This document shows, in pieces, positions 40,473 to 49,485 of a stretch of DNA of 64,000 nucleotides. The DNA is from Geopsychrobacter electrodiphilus DSM 16401 (lineage in GTDB: Bacteria > Desulfobacterota > Desulfuromonadia > Desulfuromonadales > Geopsychrobacteraceae). The stretch lies in the NCBI RefSeq assembly GCF_000384395.1, contig NZ_ARWE01000001.1:3446501-3510500 (forward strand), written 5' to 3'. Both the position numbers and the translations under genes were made by a program. The notes under the pieces were generated by a model. It was not told the DNA's origin. It searched no databases and saw only the letters and a program-made list of their open reading frames with translations. The stretch's first letter is position 1; every line of letters begins with the position of its first letter.

Positions 40473-41500
40473 GAAACCAGGCGGCATTTTCGCTGGGGGG
40501 AGTCAATGTCAGTGCGGGCACCCGCACCACGATTGATCTGCCGATGGCAAAACTTTACACCCACGCGGAAGTGACCTTGCCGGTGCACGTAATTCACGGC
40601 CGGCAAAAGGGTCCGACCCTGTTTGTCAGTGCCGCGATCCATGGTGATGAGATCAACGGGGTCGAGATCATCCGTAAGCTGCTGCAGAGCCGCTCCCTGT
40701 CACGCTTAAAAGGAACCTTGCTGGCGATTCCGGTGGTTAACCCCTTCGGTTTTATCCAGCGCACCAGATATCTGCCTGACCGACGTGATCTGAATCGATC
40801 CTTTCCGGGCTCGGCGACCGGTTCGCTGGCCAGTCGCCTGGCGCATCTGTTCATGGACCAGATCGTCAATCGCTGCAGCCACGGCATCGACCTGCACACC
40901 GGCTCCAACTATCGCAGCAACCTGCCCCAGATCCGCGCCGATCTTTCGGACCCGGAAACCGCCCGGCTGGCCGACGCCTTTGGCGCCCCGCTGGTGATTC
41001 ACTCCGAGGTGCGTGACGGATCCTTACGCGAGGCGGTGGCCGACAAGGGGATTCCGATCCTGCTCTATGAAGCGGGCGAGGCGCTCTACTTTAACCCGGC
41101 GGCGATCAAGACCGGCACTCAGGGCATCCTCAATGTCATGCGCGCCATCGGCATGCTCAGTCCCGCTCGCAAAAAACCGGCGCAGGATCCGATCCATTCC
41201 GACAAAACCCATTGGATCCGTGCCACCATGAGCGGTATCTTTGAAAAACGGGTCTCTCTCGGCAGTCTGGTCCATAAAGGGGATCTGCTCGGGATTCAGA
41301 GCGACCCCCTGGGTGATGAGACCCAAAAGCTCTTCTCACCCCTGACCGGAGTAGTGATCGGCCAACTCAACCTGCCATTGACTTATGAAGGGGACGCCCT
41401 GATGAATATTGCCCGGGTCAAGGACACCGATGAGGCCGAAGAGACACTGGACGATTACACTTCCGGCTTGACCGAGGCGGATTACGGCGCGGAGCGTTAA
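40469..41500 (+). CDS. Succinylglutamate desuccinylase/aspartoacylase family (M14-like) protein
   Basis: A 343-aa zinc carboxypeptidase-like enzyme. Zinc ligands are in '[14 protein letters not shown]' (His, Glu), and '[19 protein letters not shown]' (His); '[11 protein letters not shown]' is the usual substrate-binding stretch and 'LLYEAGE' carries the catalytic Glu. A C-terminal beta domain ('SPLTGVVIG') follows. The family removes acyl groups from amino acids, or cuts N-acyl-glutamate/aspartate. Placement after rimK suggests action on glutamate-containing conjugates (inference). Confidence 0.9.
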   Translation: MRNQAAFSLGGVNVSAGTRTTIDLPMAKLYTHAEVTLPVHVIHGRQKGPTLFVSAAIHGDEINGVEIIRKLLQSRSLSRLKGTLLAIPVVNPFGFIQRTRYLPDRRDLNRSFPGSATGSLASRLAHLFMDQIVNRCSHGIDLHTGSNYRSNLPQIRADLSDPETARLADAFGAPLVIHSEVRDGSLREAVADKGIPILLYEAGEALYFNPAAIKTGTQGILNVMRAIGMLSPARKKPAQDPIHSDKTHWIRATMSGIFEKRVSLGSLVHKGDLLGIQSDPLGDETQKLFSPLTGVVIGQLNLPLTYEGDALMNIARVKDTDEAEETLDDYTSGLTEADYGAER

Positions 41501-41538
41501 TATCAAGGGAGGGAAACAGGCATGATGGAGAAACTGGG

Positions 41539-42597
41539 ATGAGACTATTTTCAGAAGCGAAACCGATCGGCCTTTCGCCGGGAACGCTGGTCCATATCGG
41601 GCGGCAGAAGACGGACACGGCTTCGATCTCGGTTATCGATTATAATTCCGAAAGTCATAAAATTGTCACGAACATCTCTCCGGAACAATCGAAAACTTTC
41701 AAGAATTCGGATTCGGTCAGCTGGATCAATATCTGCGGTATCCACCAGACAGATCTGATCAGCGATCTCGGACAGGTCTTCGATCTTCATGCCCTGGCCC
41801 TCGAAGATATCCTCAATACCGAACATCAACCGAAGTGCGAGGAGTTCGATTCCTACATTCTGTTGATCTTCAAACTGATTCACGTACAGAAAGACACACA
41901 TCAGCTCGAACAGGAACAGATCAGCATGGTGATCGGGCCGAACTGGCTGCTGACCTTTCAGGAGAAACCTGAAGATATCTTTGACCGGCTACGCGACCGG
42001 ATCAACCGGGCCACCGGCAAGATCAGGCAGCGCGGCACCGATTATCTCGCCTACGCCATTCTCGATTCTGTCGTCGACAGCTATTTCCATATCCTTTCCG
42101 ATCTGGGTGAGCAACTGGAAGATATTGAAGAATCCCTGCTACTTGACCCCGAACAAAATGTTTTGCAGGAGATCCACCGTCTCAAACAACAGATGATCAT
42201 GCTCAGGCGTTCGATCTGGCCGTTACAGATTGCGATCACCGAATTTCGTCAACTTGAATCTGCGTTGCTGACGCCGGGTACCGAAATTTTTCTGCGCGAT
42301 CTGCTCGACCACATTTCCCATGCTGTCAATTCGCTCGAACTGATGCGCGACTCGAGCGCTAACCTGCTCGACCTTTACCTGTCGTTGTCCAGCCAGAAAA
42401 TGAACGAAACCATGAAGGTTCTCACCATCATGGCCTCGCTCTTTATCCCCCTGACCTTTATTGCCGGGATCTACGGCATGAACTTTGAGAACATGCCCGA
42501 GCTCAAGTGGGCCTGGGGCTACCCGATGGTCTGGATGATCCTCATCAGCTGTGCCAGCGGTATGCTCTGGTATTTCAAAAGGAAAAAATGGTTCTGA
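41539..42597 (+). CDS. corA: CorA family magnesium/cobalt transporter
   Basis: A 352-aa inner-membrane channel. A large cytoplasmic domain (about 1-285) is followed by two C-terminal membrane helices separated by the diagnostic 'YGMNFENMPEL' (GMN) selectivity motif; the last residues are basic. It forms homopentamers that import Mg2+ (or Co2+/Ni2+). It begins 38 bp after the deacylase gene and overlaps the channel gene by 10 bp. ATP-grasp ligases need Mg2+, but a functional tie to rimK is speculative. Confidence 0.95.
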   Translation: MRLFSEAKPIGLSPGTLVHIGRQKTDTASISVIDYNSESHKIVTNISPEQSKTFKNSDSVSWINICGIHQTDLISDLGQVFDLHALALEDILNTEHQPKCEEFDSYILLIFKLIHVQKDTHQLEQEQISMVIGPNWLLTFQEKPEDIFDRLRDRINRATGKIRQRGTDYLAYAILDSVVDSYFHILSDLGEQLEDIEESLLLDPEQNVLQEIHRLKQQMIMLRRSIWPLQIAITEFRQLESALLTPGTEIFLRDLLDHISHAVNSLELMRDSSANLLDLYLSLSSQKMNETMKVLTIMASLFIPLTFIAGIYGMNFENMPELKWAWGYPMVWMILISCASGMLWYFKRKKWF

Positions 42598-45101
42598 ATC
42601 GATATTTCATCATTTTGGTGGCGCTGCTGTTGCTGGCGGCCGTCCCCATGCAGACTCTGGCGGCAGCAGCCGATACCGCCGCTCCGGCGCAAACAGCACC
42701 AGCCGCCGCGCCAGCCGCTCCGTCCTTTCCCGGGCTCAGCGAACTCGGTCCACGCACCAGTAAGCTGACCGAGTTTGTTGATAATTCCGAAAGCCGTCTG
42801 CATCTCCTCGCCGAACTGAAAGACAGCGAAGAGGCTCTGCGGAACTTCACAACCCAGCTTCAGGATCTTCACGACAAGGCTGCACTCCTCGGCGACCCGA
42901 ACGAATGGTACGTTGATCGCCTGAGCCAGTTCAACAACCAGTTTCTGCAATTGAAACAGAACCTGGAAGGATTGCAGGCCAAACTGGCTGAACGTCAGAA
43001 AAACGTAGAACAAATTCTTAGCAAGAGCCGTGAAGAGAGTGACTTCTGGCAGCAATGGAACAAGGAACTAAAGGCACAGAAGGTCGCCGTTCCGGTGACC
43101 ACCGTCGGTCAGGTCAAAACTCTGTTGAAACGCCTTGAGCAGGGAGGCCAGAAGACCTCCGGTGCCATTCTTAAAATTCAGGAAAAGACCAGTACCCTGC
43201 AACAGAAGGTTAATACCGAACTGGACAGGTTCGCAGGGGCCCTGGCGGCCTTGCGTAAAGCAACCTTTCGTAAGAATGAATATTCGTTTTTTTCCCCTGG
43301 TTTTCAGGCCCGCTTCACCCCCGAGCTCTGGGCTCAAGTTCTTCAAGGCTGGCAAACCGCCAAAAAAATCGATTGGGAGTATCTGCAACGCTATATCTGG
43401 ATCTTCGGCGTACTTGGCCTGGGGTTCATCGGCTTAGGCTACGCGATCAGACGTTACAGGCTTCCGGTGCAGGAAAACAAAGAGTGGCTTTTTGTCCTCT
43501 CACACCCTTTTGCTACCGGCGGGTTCCTCTCGCTGATTCTGGTGGGTAATCTTTTTCCGGCACCACCGACCCAGCTCCGTTTCGCCCTGATGCTCGCCAG
43601 CGTCGTGACCGGTTCGATTCTGGCGGCGGGGCTGATGGAGAATCGACGCCAGGTGCGGATGCTCTTTCTGGCCGCGGTGGTGCTGGTTCTGACCACCGGT
43701 TTCCGCATGATCGACCTGCCCCAGCCGCTCTACCGGATCTACATCGCATTTCTGGCCGTGGCAACCGTGCCGCTGTTGATCGGGCAGATCCGGACCTCAC
43801 TTAAAGTCCGCGGGCCTAAGGCCGGGAATTTCTTCCGATTCCTGATGCGTATAGCTGTTGTCGTGCTGCTATTGTCATTCCTGACCCAGATGGCGGGCTA
43901 TATGAATTTCGCCTCCTGGTTATTGCAGGCGGCATTTGAAACCGGGATGGTTATTCTGTTTGCCATCATGATTTTGCGCCTGGGCAGAGGGGCGATCGAC
44001 TTTGTCCTGCAACACCAGAGGCTTGCCCGACATAAATTTTTTAGCCATTACGGCAAAGAGCTGGCACTGCGCTTCTATCATCTTCTGCAAATGATGGTTG
44101 TCCTCTATTGCCTGTATTATCTGCTGCCGCTGTGGCGGCTGGTCAACAGCAGTCAAGAAGCCTGGGCCCTGATTTCAGACTTTTCCATTCATTTCGGCAA
44201 AACGCGCATCAGCCTGGAGATGTTAATTCTTGCCCTGATCTCATTCTACCTGGCTATGCAGGTATCCTGGCTGCTGCAGGGATTGCTGGAGACCCGTCTC
44301 TTCTATCGCAAATCGGTCGATCGGGGCGTGCGCGATGCGATCAAAAAGCTGGTGCACTATGGGATGGTGAGCTTCGGCTTTCTGGCCGTCCTCAGCCTGC
44401 TCGGTATGAGCCTGCAAAACTTCGTCGTGATTCTTGGCGCCTTCGGTATCGGGATCGGCTTCGGCCTGCAGGATATCGTCAACAACTTCCTCTCCGGCCT
44501 GATCCTGCTCTTTGAACGACCGGTCAAGGTTGGCGATTTCATAGTGGTCAACGAAGAATGGGGGAATATTACGAAAATCGGGTTGCGTTCAACCGTGGTC
44601 GAAATAATTGATCACTCTGAAATCATCGTTCCAAATTCACAGCTGGTCTCGGAAAAGGTCACCAACTGGACCCACAGCACGCGGATGGCCCGCCTGGCCA
44701 TTCCCGTCGGGGTCGCCTACGGCAGCGATGTGCCACGCGTGATGCAAATTCTCACCGAAATCGCCCAACAACATCCAGATGCGGTTAAGGATCCGGCAGC
44801 GAAAGTCCTCTTTATGGAATTCGGGGATAGTTCTCTCAATTTTGAAATTCGGGTTTTTATCCCGGATATCGTGGGGAGCTTCGGCATCCGAAGTGAGATG
44901 CTGCAGCAGATCGATGCTCGTTTCCGCGAAGCCGGAATCGAGATCCCCTTCCCGCAGCGTGACCTGCACCTGCGCAGCGTTGATGGCCAGATTCTGGAGA
45001 AAGCTCAGCAGCATCAACCGGCACAGGAAGCGGAACCAGCCCCGGAAAAGGAAAAGGAACCAGCCCCAGAATTGGCAACAGGCTTCCCCGAAGAAGGTTA
45101 G
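42588..45101 (+). CDS. Large mechanosensitive ion channel (MscS/MscK-like)
   Basis: ATG 42588 after AAAAGGA gives 837 aa. There is a signal peptide (about 1-24), an Ala/Pro-rich stretch, a periplasmic coiled coil (about 60-235), roughly ten membrane helices, and a C-terminal MscS pore and beta domain with 'LSLLGMSLQNFVVILGAFGIGIGFGLQDIVNNF' and 'FERPVKVGDFIVV'. The last 40 residues are Glu/Pro/Lys-rich. It releases solutes on hypo-osmotic shock. It converges on the HDAC gene with only 9 bp between. Confidence 0.92.
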   Translation: MVLNRYFIILVALLLLAAVPMQTLAAAADTAAPAQTAPAAAPAAPSFPGLSELGPRTSKLTEFVDNSESRLHLLAELKDSEEALRNFTTQLQDLHDKAALLGDPNEWYVDRLSQFNNQFLQLKQNLEGLQAKLAERQKNVEQILSKSREESDFWQQWNKELKAQKVAVPVTTVGQVKTLLKRLEQGGQKTSGAILKIQEKTSTLQQKVNTELDRFAGALAALRKATFRKNEYSFFSPGFQARFTPELWAQVLQGWQTAKKIDWEYLQRYIWIFGVLGLGFIGLGYAIRRYRLPVQENKEWLFVLSHPFATGGFLSLILVGNLFPAPPTQLRFALMLASVVTGSILAAGLMENRRQVRMLFLAAVVLVLTTGFRMIDLPQPLYRIYIAFLAVATVPLLIGQIRTSLKVRGPKAGNFFRFLMRIAVVVLLLSFLTQMAGYMNFASWLLQAAFETGMVILFAIMILRLGRGAIDFVLQHQRLARHKFFSHYGKELALRFYHLLQMMVVLYCLYYLLPLWRLVNSSQEAWALISDFSIHFGKTRISLEMLILALISFYLAMQVSWLLQGLLETRLFYRKSVDRGVRDAIKKLVHYGMVSFGFLAVLSLLGMSLQNFVVILGAFGIGIGFGLQDIVNNFLSGLILLFERPVKVGDFIVVNEEWGNITKIGLRSTVVEIIDHSEIIVPNSQLVSEKVTNWTHSTRMARLAIPVGVAYGSDVPRVMQILTEIAQQHPDAVKDPAAKVLFMEFGDSSLNFEIRVFIPDIVGSFGIRSEMLQQIDARFREAGIEIPFPQRDLHLRSVDGQILEKAQQHQPAQEAEPAPEKEKEPAPELATGFPEEG

Positions 45102-45110
45102 CTTTCCTGG

Positions 45111-46856
45111 TTAAACGCGATAGGCGCCGGCCCACAACCCCTTAAAAAATTGCTTCGCGTTGAGCCCGAGGACGCGGCTGTCGTAGCCCCCCTCCTGCAC
45201 CACCAGGGTCGGCAGACGCAGCTCTCCCAGCAGCTGGCCGTTGGCGAAAAAATCTTCCTTGAGCAGACTCCATGTCCCGGTCGGATCGCCGTTGGCCGTA
45301 TCAAGACCCAGGGCAATCACCAGAAACTGGGGCTTGAATTTTGCGATGCGGCGTAAGGCCTTTTCGAGCACCTTGCGGTAACCCTCCCCGTCCAGTTTCT
45401 CGCCCAGCGCGTAGTTCTGATTAAAGCCAAGGCCTTCCCCTTCCCCATGTTCGTCTTCGAACCCGCTGAAATAGGGGTAGGCAAAATTCGGATGACCGTG
45501 AATCGACAGGGTCAAGACATCGGCACGCCCGTAGAAGATGTCCTGGGTGCCGTTGCCATGGTGATAATCGACATCCAGCACGGCAACCCGTCCGTGGCTC
45601 GAAAGCATCTCGGCTGCCACCGCCGAAGAGTTGAAATAACAGAAGCCGCCATAAACCCGACGTTCGGCATGGTGTCCCGGCGGGCGCACCAGGGCATAGG
45701 CCAGGCGCTGCCCGTCGAGCAGACTCCCCGCGGCGGTCAGGGCGCAATCAGTCGCACGTCTGGCCGCAGGATAGGCATTGGCGGTCAGCGGCGTGAAGGT
45801 GTCGATGCAGTAATAACCGGCGCGAATTTCACGGTCGAGGGGCGGCCGCGCCTGATTGCGGATCGGGAAAACATAAGGATAAACCGCCTGCTTCTCGGGC
45901 AGGCCAAGACAGACCGTTTTCAGATAGCGGATATACGCCTTGTCGTGCACCCGCTGCAGAAGCTTCTCCGGATGACGCTTGATCGCGCCTTCCCGGAACA
46001 ACCCGGTCGGCTTCAGTTCACGCAGAATCGAGCGAATCCGCACCGGCGACTCGACGTAACCCCGCTCGCGGATATGATGAATATCGTGCTGATCATTGAT
46101 GACCAGCAGAATCTGCTGATCTTCGGTCAGGGTCTTTGGAGCCTTGACCCCGTTCACTGGGGATTTGAGATAACGCAGCGGGCGCTGACTGACCGGATCG
46201 GCGCTGAAAGACTCAACCACCAGCTTGATGTACTCAGGCGGACAATGATGCTTGTACTTGCGCTCGAGAATCGCCCGCACCAGGGCCTGAGCATCATCGC
46301 GGGACAAGGGCCGCGAACTGTCCAGCGGGTCAAAGACCAGGTAGGGCGGGTTATCATCCCCCGGCTTAACCGGGGTTTCATAAGCGGTGCCGGCAAGGGG
46401 CGTGGCACCGTATTGTTCATAAAACTTCAGCCGCGCCCGGTTCTGCGCCCTGACTTTGCTATCGGCACAGAGCGCCGGATCATCCGGCAGACATTCGAAG
46501 AAGATACCGCGACTGTTCCATTTTTTGGCGTCACCCCGCACCCGCTCATAGAGCGCCCCACCGATCCCGCGCCCGGTCATACCGGAGGCCGTGCTGATAT
46601 AGTCGAGATAGTCAAACTTAAGATCAGGCTCATGCAGCAGCAGGGCAAAGCCTTTCACCCCCCGCCTGGCCCCTTCCGCCACGTAGAGAATGGCACGGAA
46701 GCCGTGTTTGACCGGGTTGTCCAGCTGTTGGGGCAGCTTGTCGACATCACTCACGCTGAGCCCGGAAAACTGCTCGCGCAGAATCGCCTGGACCTGATCA
46801 AGCACGATACGATTGGCAGGCAACCAACTATCAAACAGCCGTCTTATGCGAAACAT
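45111..46856 (-). CDS. GNAT acetyltransferase fused to histone deacetylase-like amidohydrolase
   Basis: A 581-aa cytoplasmic fusion. N-terminal GNAT domain (about 20-175) with the acetyl-CoA motif 'GRGIGGALYE' near 97. C-terminal class-II/acetylpolyamine amidohydrolase-type deacetylase (about 240-575): 'RPPGHHAE' with the catalytic His pair at 395-396, zinc ligands D430 and H432 in 'DVDYHHGNG', and D519 in 'IALGLDTANGD'. All catalytic residues are intact. One chain thus holds both an acetyl writer and eraser. It is the last gene of the minus-strand KamA operon, 48 bp after kamA, with an AAAGGAA ribosome-binding site. The substrate may be an acetylated amine such as acetyl-beta-lysine or a polyamine (inference). 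Confidence 0.9.
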   Translation of the reverse strand: MFRIRRLFDSWLPANRIVLDQVQAILREQFSGLSVSDVDKLPQQLDNPVKHGFRAILYVAEGARRGVKGFALLLHEPDLKFDYLDYISTASGMTGRGIGGALYERVRGDAKKWNSRGIFFECLPDDPALCADSKVRAQNRARLKFYEQYGATPLAGTAYETPVKPGDDNPPYLVFDPLDSSRPLSRDDAQALVRAILERKYKHHCPPEYIKLVVESFSADPVSQRPLRYLKSPVNGVKAPKTLTEDQQILLVINDQHDIHHIRERGYVESPVRIRSILRELKPTGLFREGAIKRHPEKLLQRVHDKAYIRYLKTVCLGLPEKQAVYPYVFPIRNQARPPLDREIRAGYYCIDTFTPLTANAYPAARRATDCALTAAGSLLDGQRLAYALVRPPGHHAERRVYGGFCYFNSSAVAAEMLSSHGRVAVLDVDYHHGNGTQDIFYGRADVLTLSIHGHPNFAYPYFSGFEDEHGEGEGLGFNQNYALGEKLDGEGYRKVLEKALRRIAKFKPQFLVIALGLDTANGDPTGTWSLLKEDFFANGQLLGELRLPTLVVQEGGYDSRVLGLNAKQFFKGLWAGAYRV

Positions 46857-46904
46857 GTCTGGTTCCTTTGAGGTTGCCGAGCCATACGGCAGCCGTGTTG
46901 GATT

Positions 46905-47996
46905 CTAACCCGCGTCTGCCTGCCGGACGATAACCCGCTCATCCGCCTCGGCAGGTTCGGCGTTGGGGTAATGATAGGTGTCGCCCTTATAATTTTTGAG
47001 GACCACATCGTCACCGAGCTGCTGCAGGTAATCGGGCAACAGCGGGATTTTCCCGCCACCGCCTGGCGCATCGATGACATAAGCCGGCACCGCCATCCCC
47101 GAGGTATGTCCACGCAGGGCACGCATCACTTCCAGCCCCTCTTCAACGCTGGTGCGGAAGTGGTCGGTCCCCTGCACCAGATCGGCCTGGTAGATGTAGT
47201 AGGGCCGCACCCGGATCATCAACAGCTTCTGCATCAGGCGCCGCATTACCAGCGGGTCATCATTGACGCCGCGCATCAGAACGGTCTGGTTCCCCAGCGG
47301 GATCCCGGCGTTGGCCAGACGCGCGCAGGCGCGGGTTGATTGCGGGGTGATCTCATCCGGATGGTTGAAGTGGGTATTGAGATAGATCGGATGATAGCGC
47401 CGCAGCACCCGCACCAGGTTCGGCGTGATCCGCTGCGGCAGAACCACCGGGATCCGCGATCCGATGCGGATCATCTCGATATGCGGGATCGCCCGCAGCC
47501 GCTTAAGGATACTGTCGAGGCTCTCATCGCTGCGCAATAACGGATCACCACCCGAAAGGATGACATCACGAATTTCCGGATGCTGCTGGATATAGGCGAT
47601 GCCGTCATCGATGGTTGTGTCGTTGACCGCCATATCTGCGCATCCGACCTTGCGCTTGCGCGTGCAGAAGCGGCAGTACATGGCGCAGGTCGAACTGATG
47701 ATAAACAGCACCCGATCAGGATAGCGGTGCACCAGATTCGGTACCGGGCTCTGATTCTCCTCATTAAGTGGGTCGACGTGACAGACCTTATCCTGCAGCT
47801 CCAGCGCATCGGGCATCGCCTGCTTCCAGATCGGATCGCCGACTTCACGGATCAAACTCAGATAATAGGGGTTAATCCGCATCGGGTAGCGTTCGGCGAC
47901 CTTCAGCAATGGCGCCGGGTCAATCCCAAACTTGCGTGCCAGCACGGTCGGATCGGTAATGCTATTTTGTAATATTTTTTGCCAGGATTCCATCAT
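46905..47996 (-). CDS. KamA family radical SAM aminomutase (lysine 2,3-aminomutase type)
   Basis: A 363-aa cytoplasmic radical SAM/PLP enzyme. The 4Fe-4S cysteines C104, C108, C111 lie in 'CAMYCRFC'; the PLP lysine K316 is in 'DAPGGGGKIP'. D272 ('YQADL') and D309 ('VIDAPG') keep the exact 37- and 7-residue spacing of Asp293/Asp330/Lys337 in clostridial lysine 2,3-aminomutase, the residues that hold the lysine side-chain amine; glutamate 2,3-aminomutase has Lys/Asn there. So the substrate is probably lysine, giving beta-lysine. Length is nearer EpmB (about 340) than KamA (about 415). Start is ATG 47996 or 47993 after GGAGGG. Confidence 0.9.
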   Translation of the reverse strand: MMESWQKILQNSITDPTVLARKFGIDPAPLLKVAERYPMRINPYYLSLIREVGDPIWKQAMPDALELQDKVCHVDPLNEENQSPVPNLVHRYPDRVLFIISSTCAMYCRFCTRKRKVGCADMAVNDTTIDDGIAYIQQHPEIRDVILSGGDPLLRSDESLDSILKRLRAIPHIEMIRIGSRIPVVLPQRITPNLVRVLRRYHPIYLNTHFNHPDEITPQSTRACARLANAGIPLGNQTVLMRGVNDDPLVMRRLMQKLLMIRVRPYYIYQADLVQGTDHFRTSVEEGLEVMRALRGHTSGMAVPAYVIDAPGGGGKIPLLPDYLQQLGDDVVLKNYKGDTYHYPNAEPAEADERVIVRQADAG

Positions 47997-48005
47997 TCCC
48001 TCCAG

Positions 48006-48482
48006 TTAGGCAAAACGCTTGACGTAGGTGATCCGGTCATCGCCCGGTGTGTAGAAATCGGCGATTACCGATTCCTGCAGGTAGCCGGCGTTGTCGTAGA
48101 AGGAACGCGTCCGTTGGTAGGAGCCCTTCGACGAGGTTTCGAGACAGATCATACGGGCACCCCGTTCGCACATGTCGCGCTCGGCGGCCTCCATCAGCAG
48201 ACGACCAAAACCTTCCCCCTGAACACTCGGGTCGGTGGCGATCCAGTAGATATCAAAATTGCCACTGGTCACCGGCACCGGTCCATAGAGGATGTATCCG
48301 ACCACCCCTTGTGGTTTTTCGGCCACCAGTACCAGGTAATCCTTCTGTTCAGGTTGATCGAGAACGATCTGCAGCAATTCCATGGCGCAGACGACTTCGT
48401 CCCTGGTGAAGGAACCCGCCAGTTTGAGGCGATTCAAGATCCCTTTGAGTTGCGCCAGATCACTGCGTTTAAGGGCGCGCAT
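48006..48482 (-). CDS. GNAT family N-acetyltransferase
   Basis: ATG 48482 (AGGAAG upstream) gives 158 aa, the size of a single GNAT domain. Acetyl-CoA motif 'QGEGFGRLLME' (about 93) and 'FDIYWIATDPSVQGEG' are clear. It lies between the ligase genes and kamA, overlapping the ligase by 14 bp and ending 9 bp before kamA. By analogy with ablA-ablB it could acetylate beta-lysine, but true AblB (YodP-like) is about 270 aa, so it is not that enzyme. Substrate unknown. Confidence 0.87.
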   Translation of the reverse strand: MRALKRSDLAQLKGILNRLKLAGSFTRDEVVCAMELLQIVLDQPEQKDYLVLVAEKPQGVVGYILYGPVPVTSGNFDIYWIATDPSVQGEGFGRLLMEAAERDMCERGARMICLETSSKGSYQRTRSFYDNAGYLQESVIADFYTPGDDRITYVKRFA

Positions 48483-49485
48483 CGGCAACTTCCTTTCTCT
48501 GGCTGACAAAAGCCAGAATACGATCGATGAGTTGAGCATAGTTCAGGCCGGCCGCCGTAGCGGACCGCGTGAGACCGGCATCCGGCGAGATATCCGGATT
48601 GGCGTTGATTTCGAGGATAAATGGGGTGTTATTGCGCAGACGGATATCGACCCGCGCGTAATCACGACAGCCCAGCAGGGTATACGCGCGCTCGGCCACA
48701 GTGTAGATCAGCAGCGTCTCCTTGGCGGTCAGCGCCGCCGGGCAAACGGGCCTGGTGCCACGGTATGCGGCAGACTCCGGCGACCACTTGCTGTCAAAAC
48801 AGACCATGGCGCGCGGCAATGACGGGTCAAAGGTGATCTCGGAGATCGGCAGAATCTTCGGTTTCACCCCGCCTAAAATGGCGACGTTCAACTCGCGACC
48901 TTCGATAAACTCTTCGACCAGCGCCGGCTGACGATAGACCTCATGGATATAGCGGATCCGTTTGGCCAGCGTCTGCTTGTTGTCCACCACACTCGCATGT
49001 TCAATCCCCTGCGAGGCGTCTTCATATGGGGGTTTGACAATCAGCGGAAACTTCAGCTTTTCGAGACGCAGGGCATCACCCTTCTGTTTGGCGATGGCAA
49101 AGGCCGGAGTCGGCAGACCGCTCTGCTGCAGCAAGGCTTTGGTGCGGATTTTGTCCTGGCTCAGGCCGAGGCAGAGCGCATTGGATCCGGTGAAGGGGAT
49201 TCTCAGCAGTTCAAACAGGGCCGCGACATGCATCTCCTGCCGCGCATTACCCCAGAAACCTTCACACAGATTGAAGACTACCCCGGGAGCAAAGGCCTTG
49301 ATCCGCTGGATGAAATCCACCAGGTCATCTGCCAGCGGCAGCAGCTCGGCCTGATGCCCAAGGGAGGCCAACGCCTTCTGCACCGCCTTGGCTTCGTCAA
49401 ACGAGCCGGCATCGGCGATCAGGTCACGGGCTTCGCCCTGATTCGGTTTTTTAGGGGTCTGATTATAACAAACGGCGATGCGCAT
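48469..49485 (-). CDS. D-Ala-D-Ala ligase-like ATP-grasp protein (second of pair)
   Basis: ATG 49485 (GTGGAG upstream) gives 338 aa. Ddl-type ATP-grasp signatures: 'NLCEGFWGNARQEMHVAALFELLRIPFTGSNALCLGLSQDK' region (about 72-112), 'FPLIVKPPYEDASQGIE' (phosphate loop), 'LVEEFIEGRELNVAIL' and 'ILEINANPDI' (Mg ligands). The Ddl 'GxxGEDG' loop is replaced by 'EGFWGNARQE', so it is not a cell-wall Ddl. It is a paralogue of the preceding gene and overlaps it by 23 bp. It probably ligates an amino acid to an amine or another amino acid. Confidence 0.88.
   Translation of the reverse strand: MRIAVCYNQTPKKPNQGEARDLIADAGSFDEAKAVQKALASLGHQAELLPLADDLVDFIQRIKAFAPGVVFNLCEGFWGNARQEMHVAALFELLRIPFTGSNALCLGLSQDKIRTKALLQQSGLPTPAFAIAKQKGDALRLEKLKFPLIVKPPYEDASQGIEHASVVDNKQTLAKRIRYIHEVYRQPALVEEFIEGRELNVAILGGVKPKILPISEITFDPSLPRAMVCFDSKWSPESAAYRGTRPVCPAALTAKETLLIYTVAERAYTLLGCRDYARVDIRLRNNTPFILEINANPDISPDAGLTRSATAAGLNYAQLIDRILAFVSQRKEVADARP

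Noticed and set aside
45447-46871. 474-aa open frame on the plus strand opposite the GNAT-HDAC gene
   Set aside because: It is a codon-bias shadow; the minus strand carries both catalytic domains with all active-site residues.
46905-48482. KamA plus GNAT as a standard ablA-ablB osmolyte pair
   Set aside because: The GNAT is 158 aa, much shorter than AblB, and the operon includes ligases and a deacetylase not found in abl operons. A related role remains possible.
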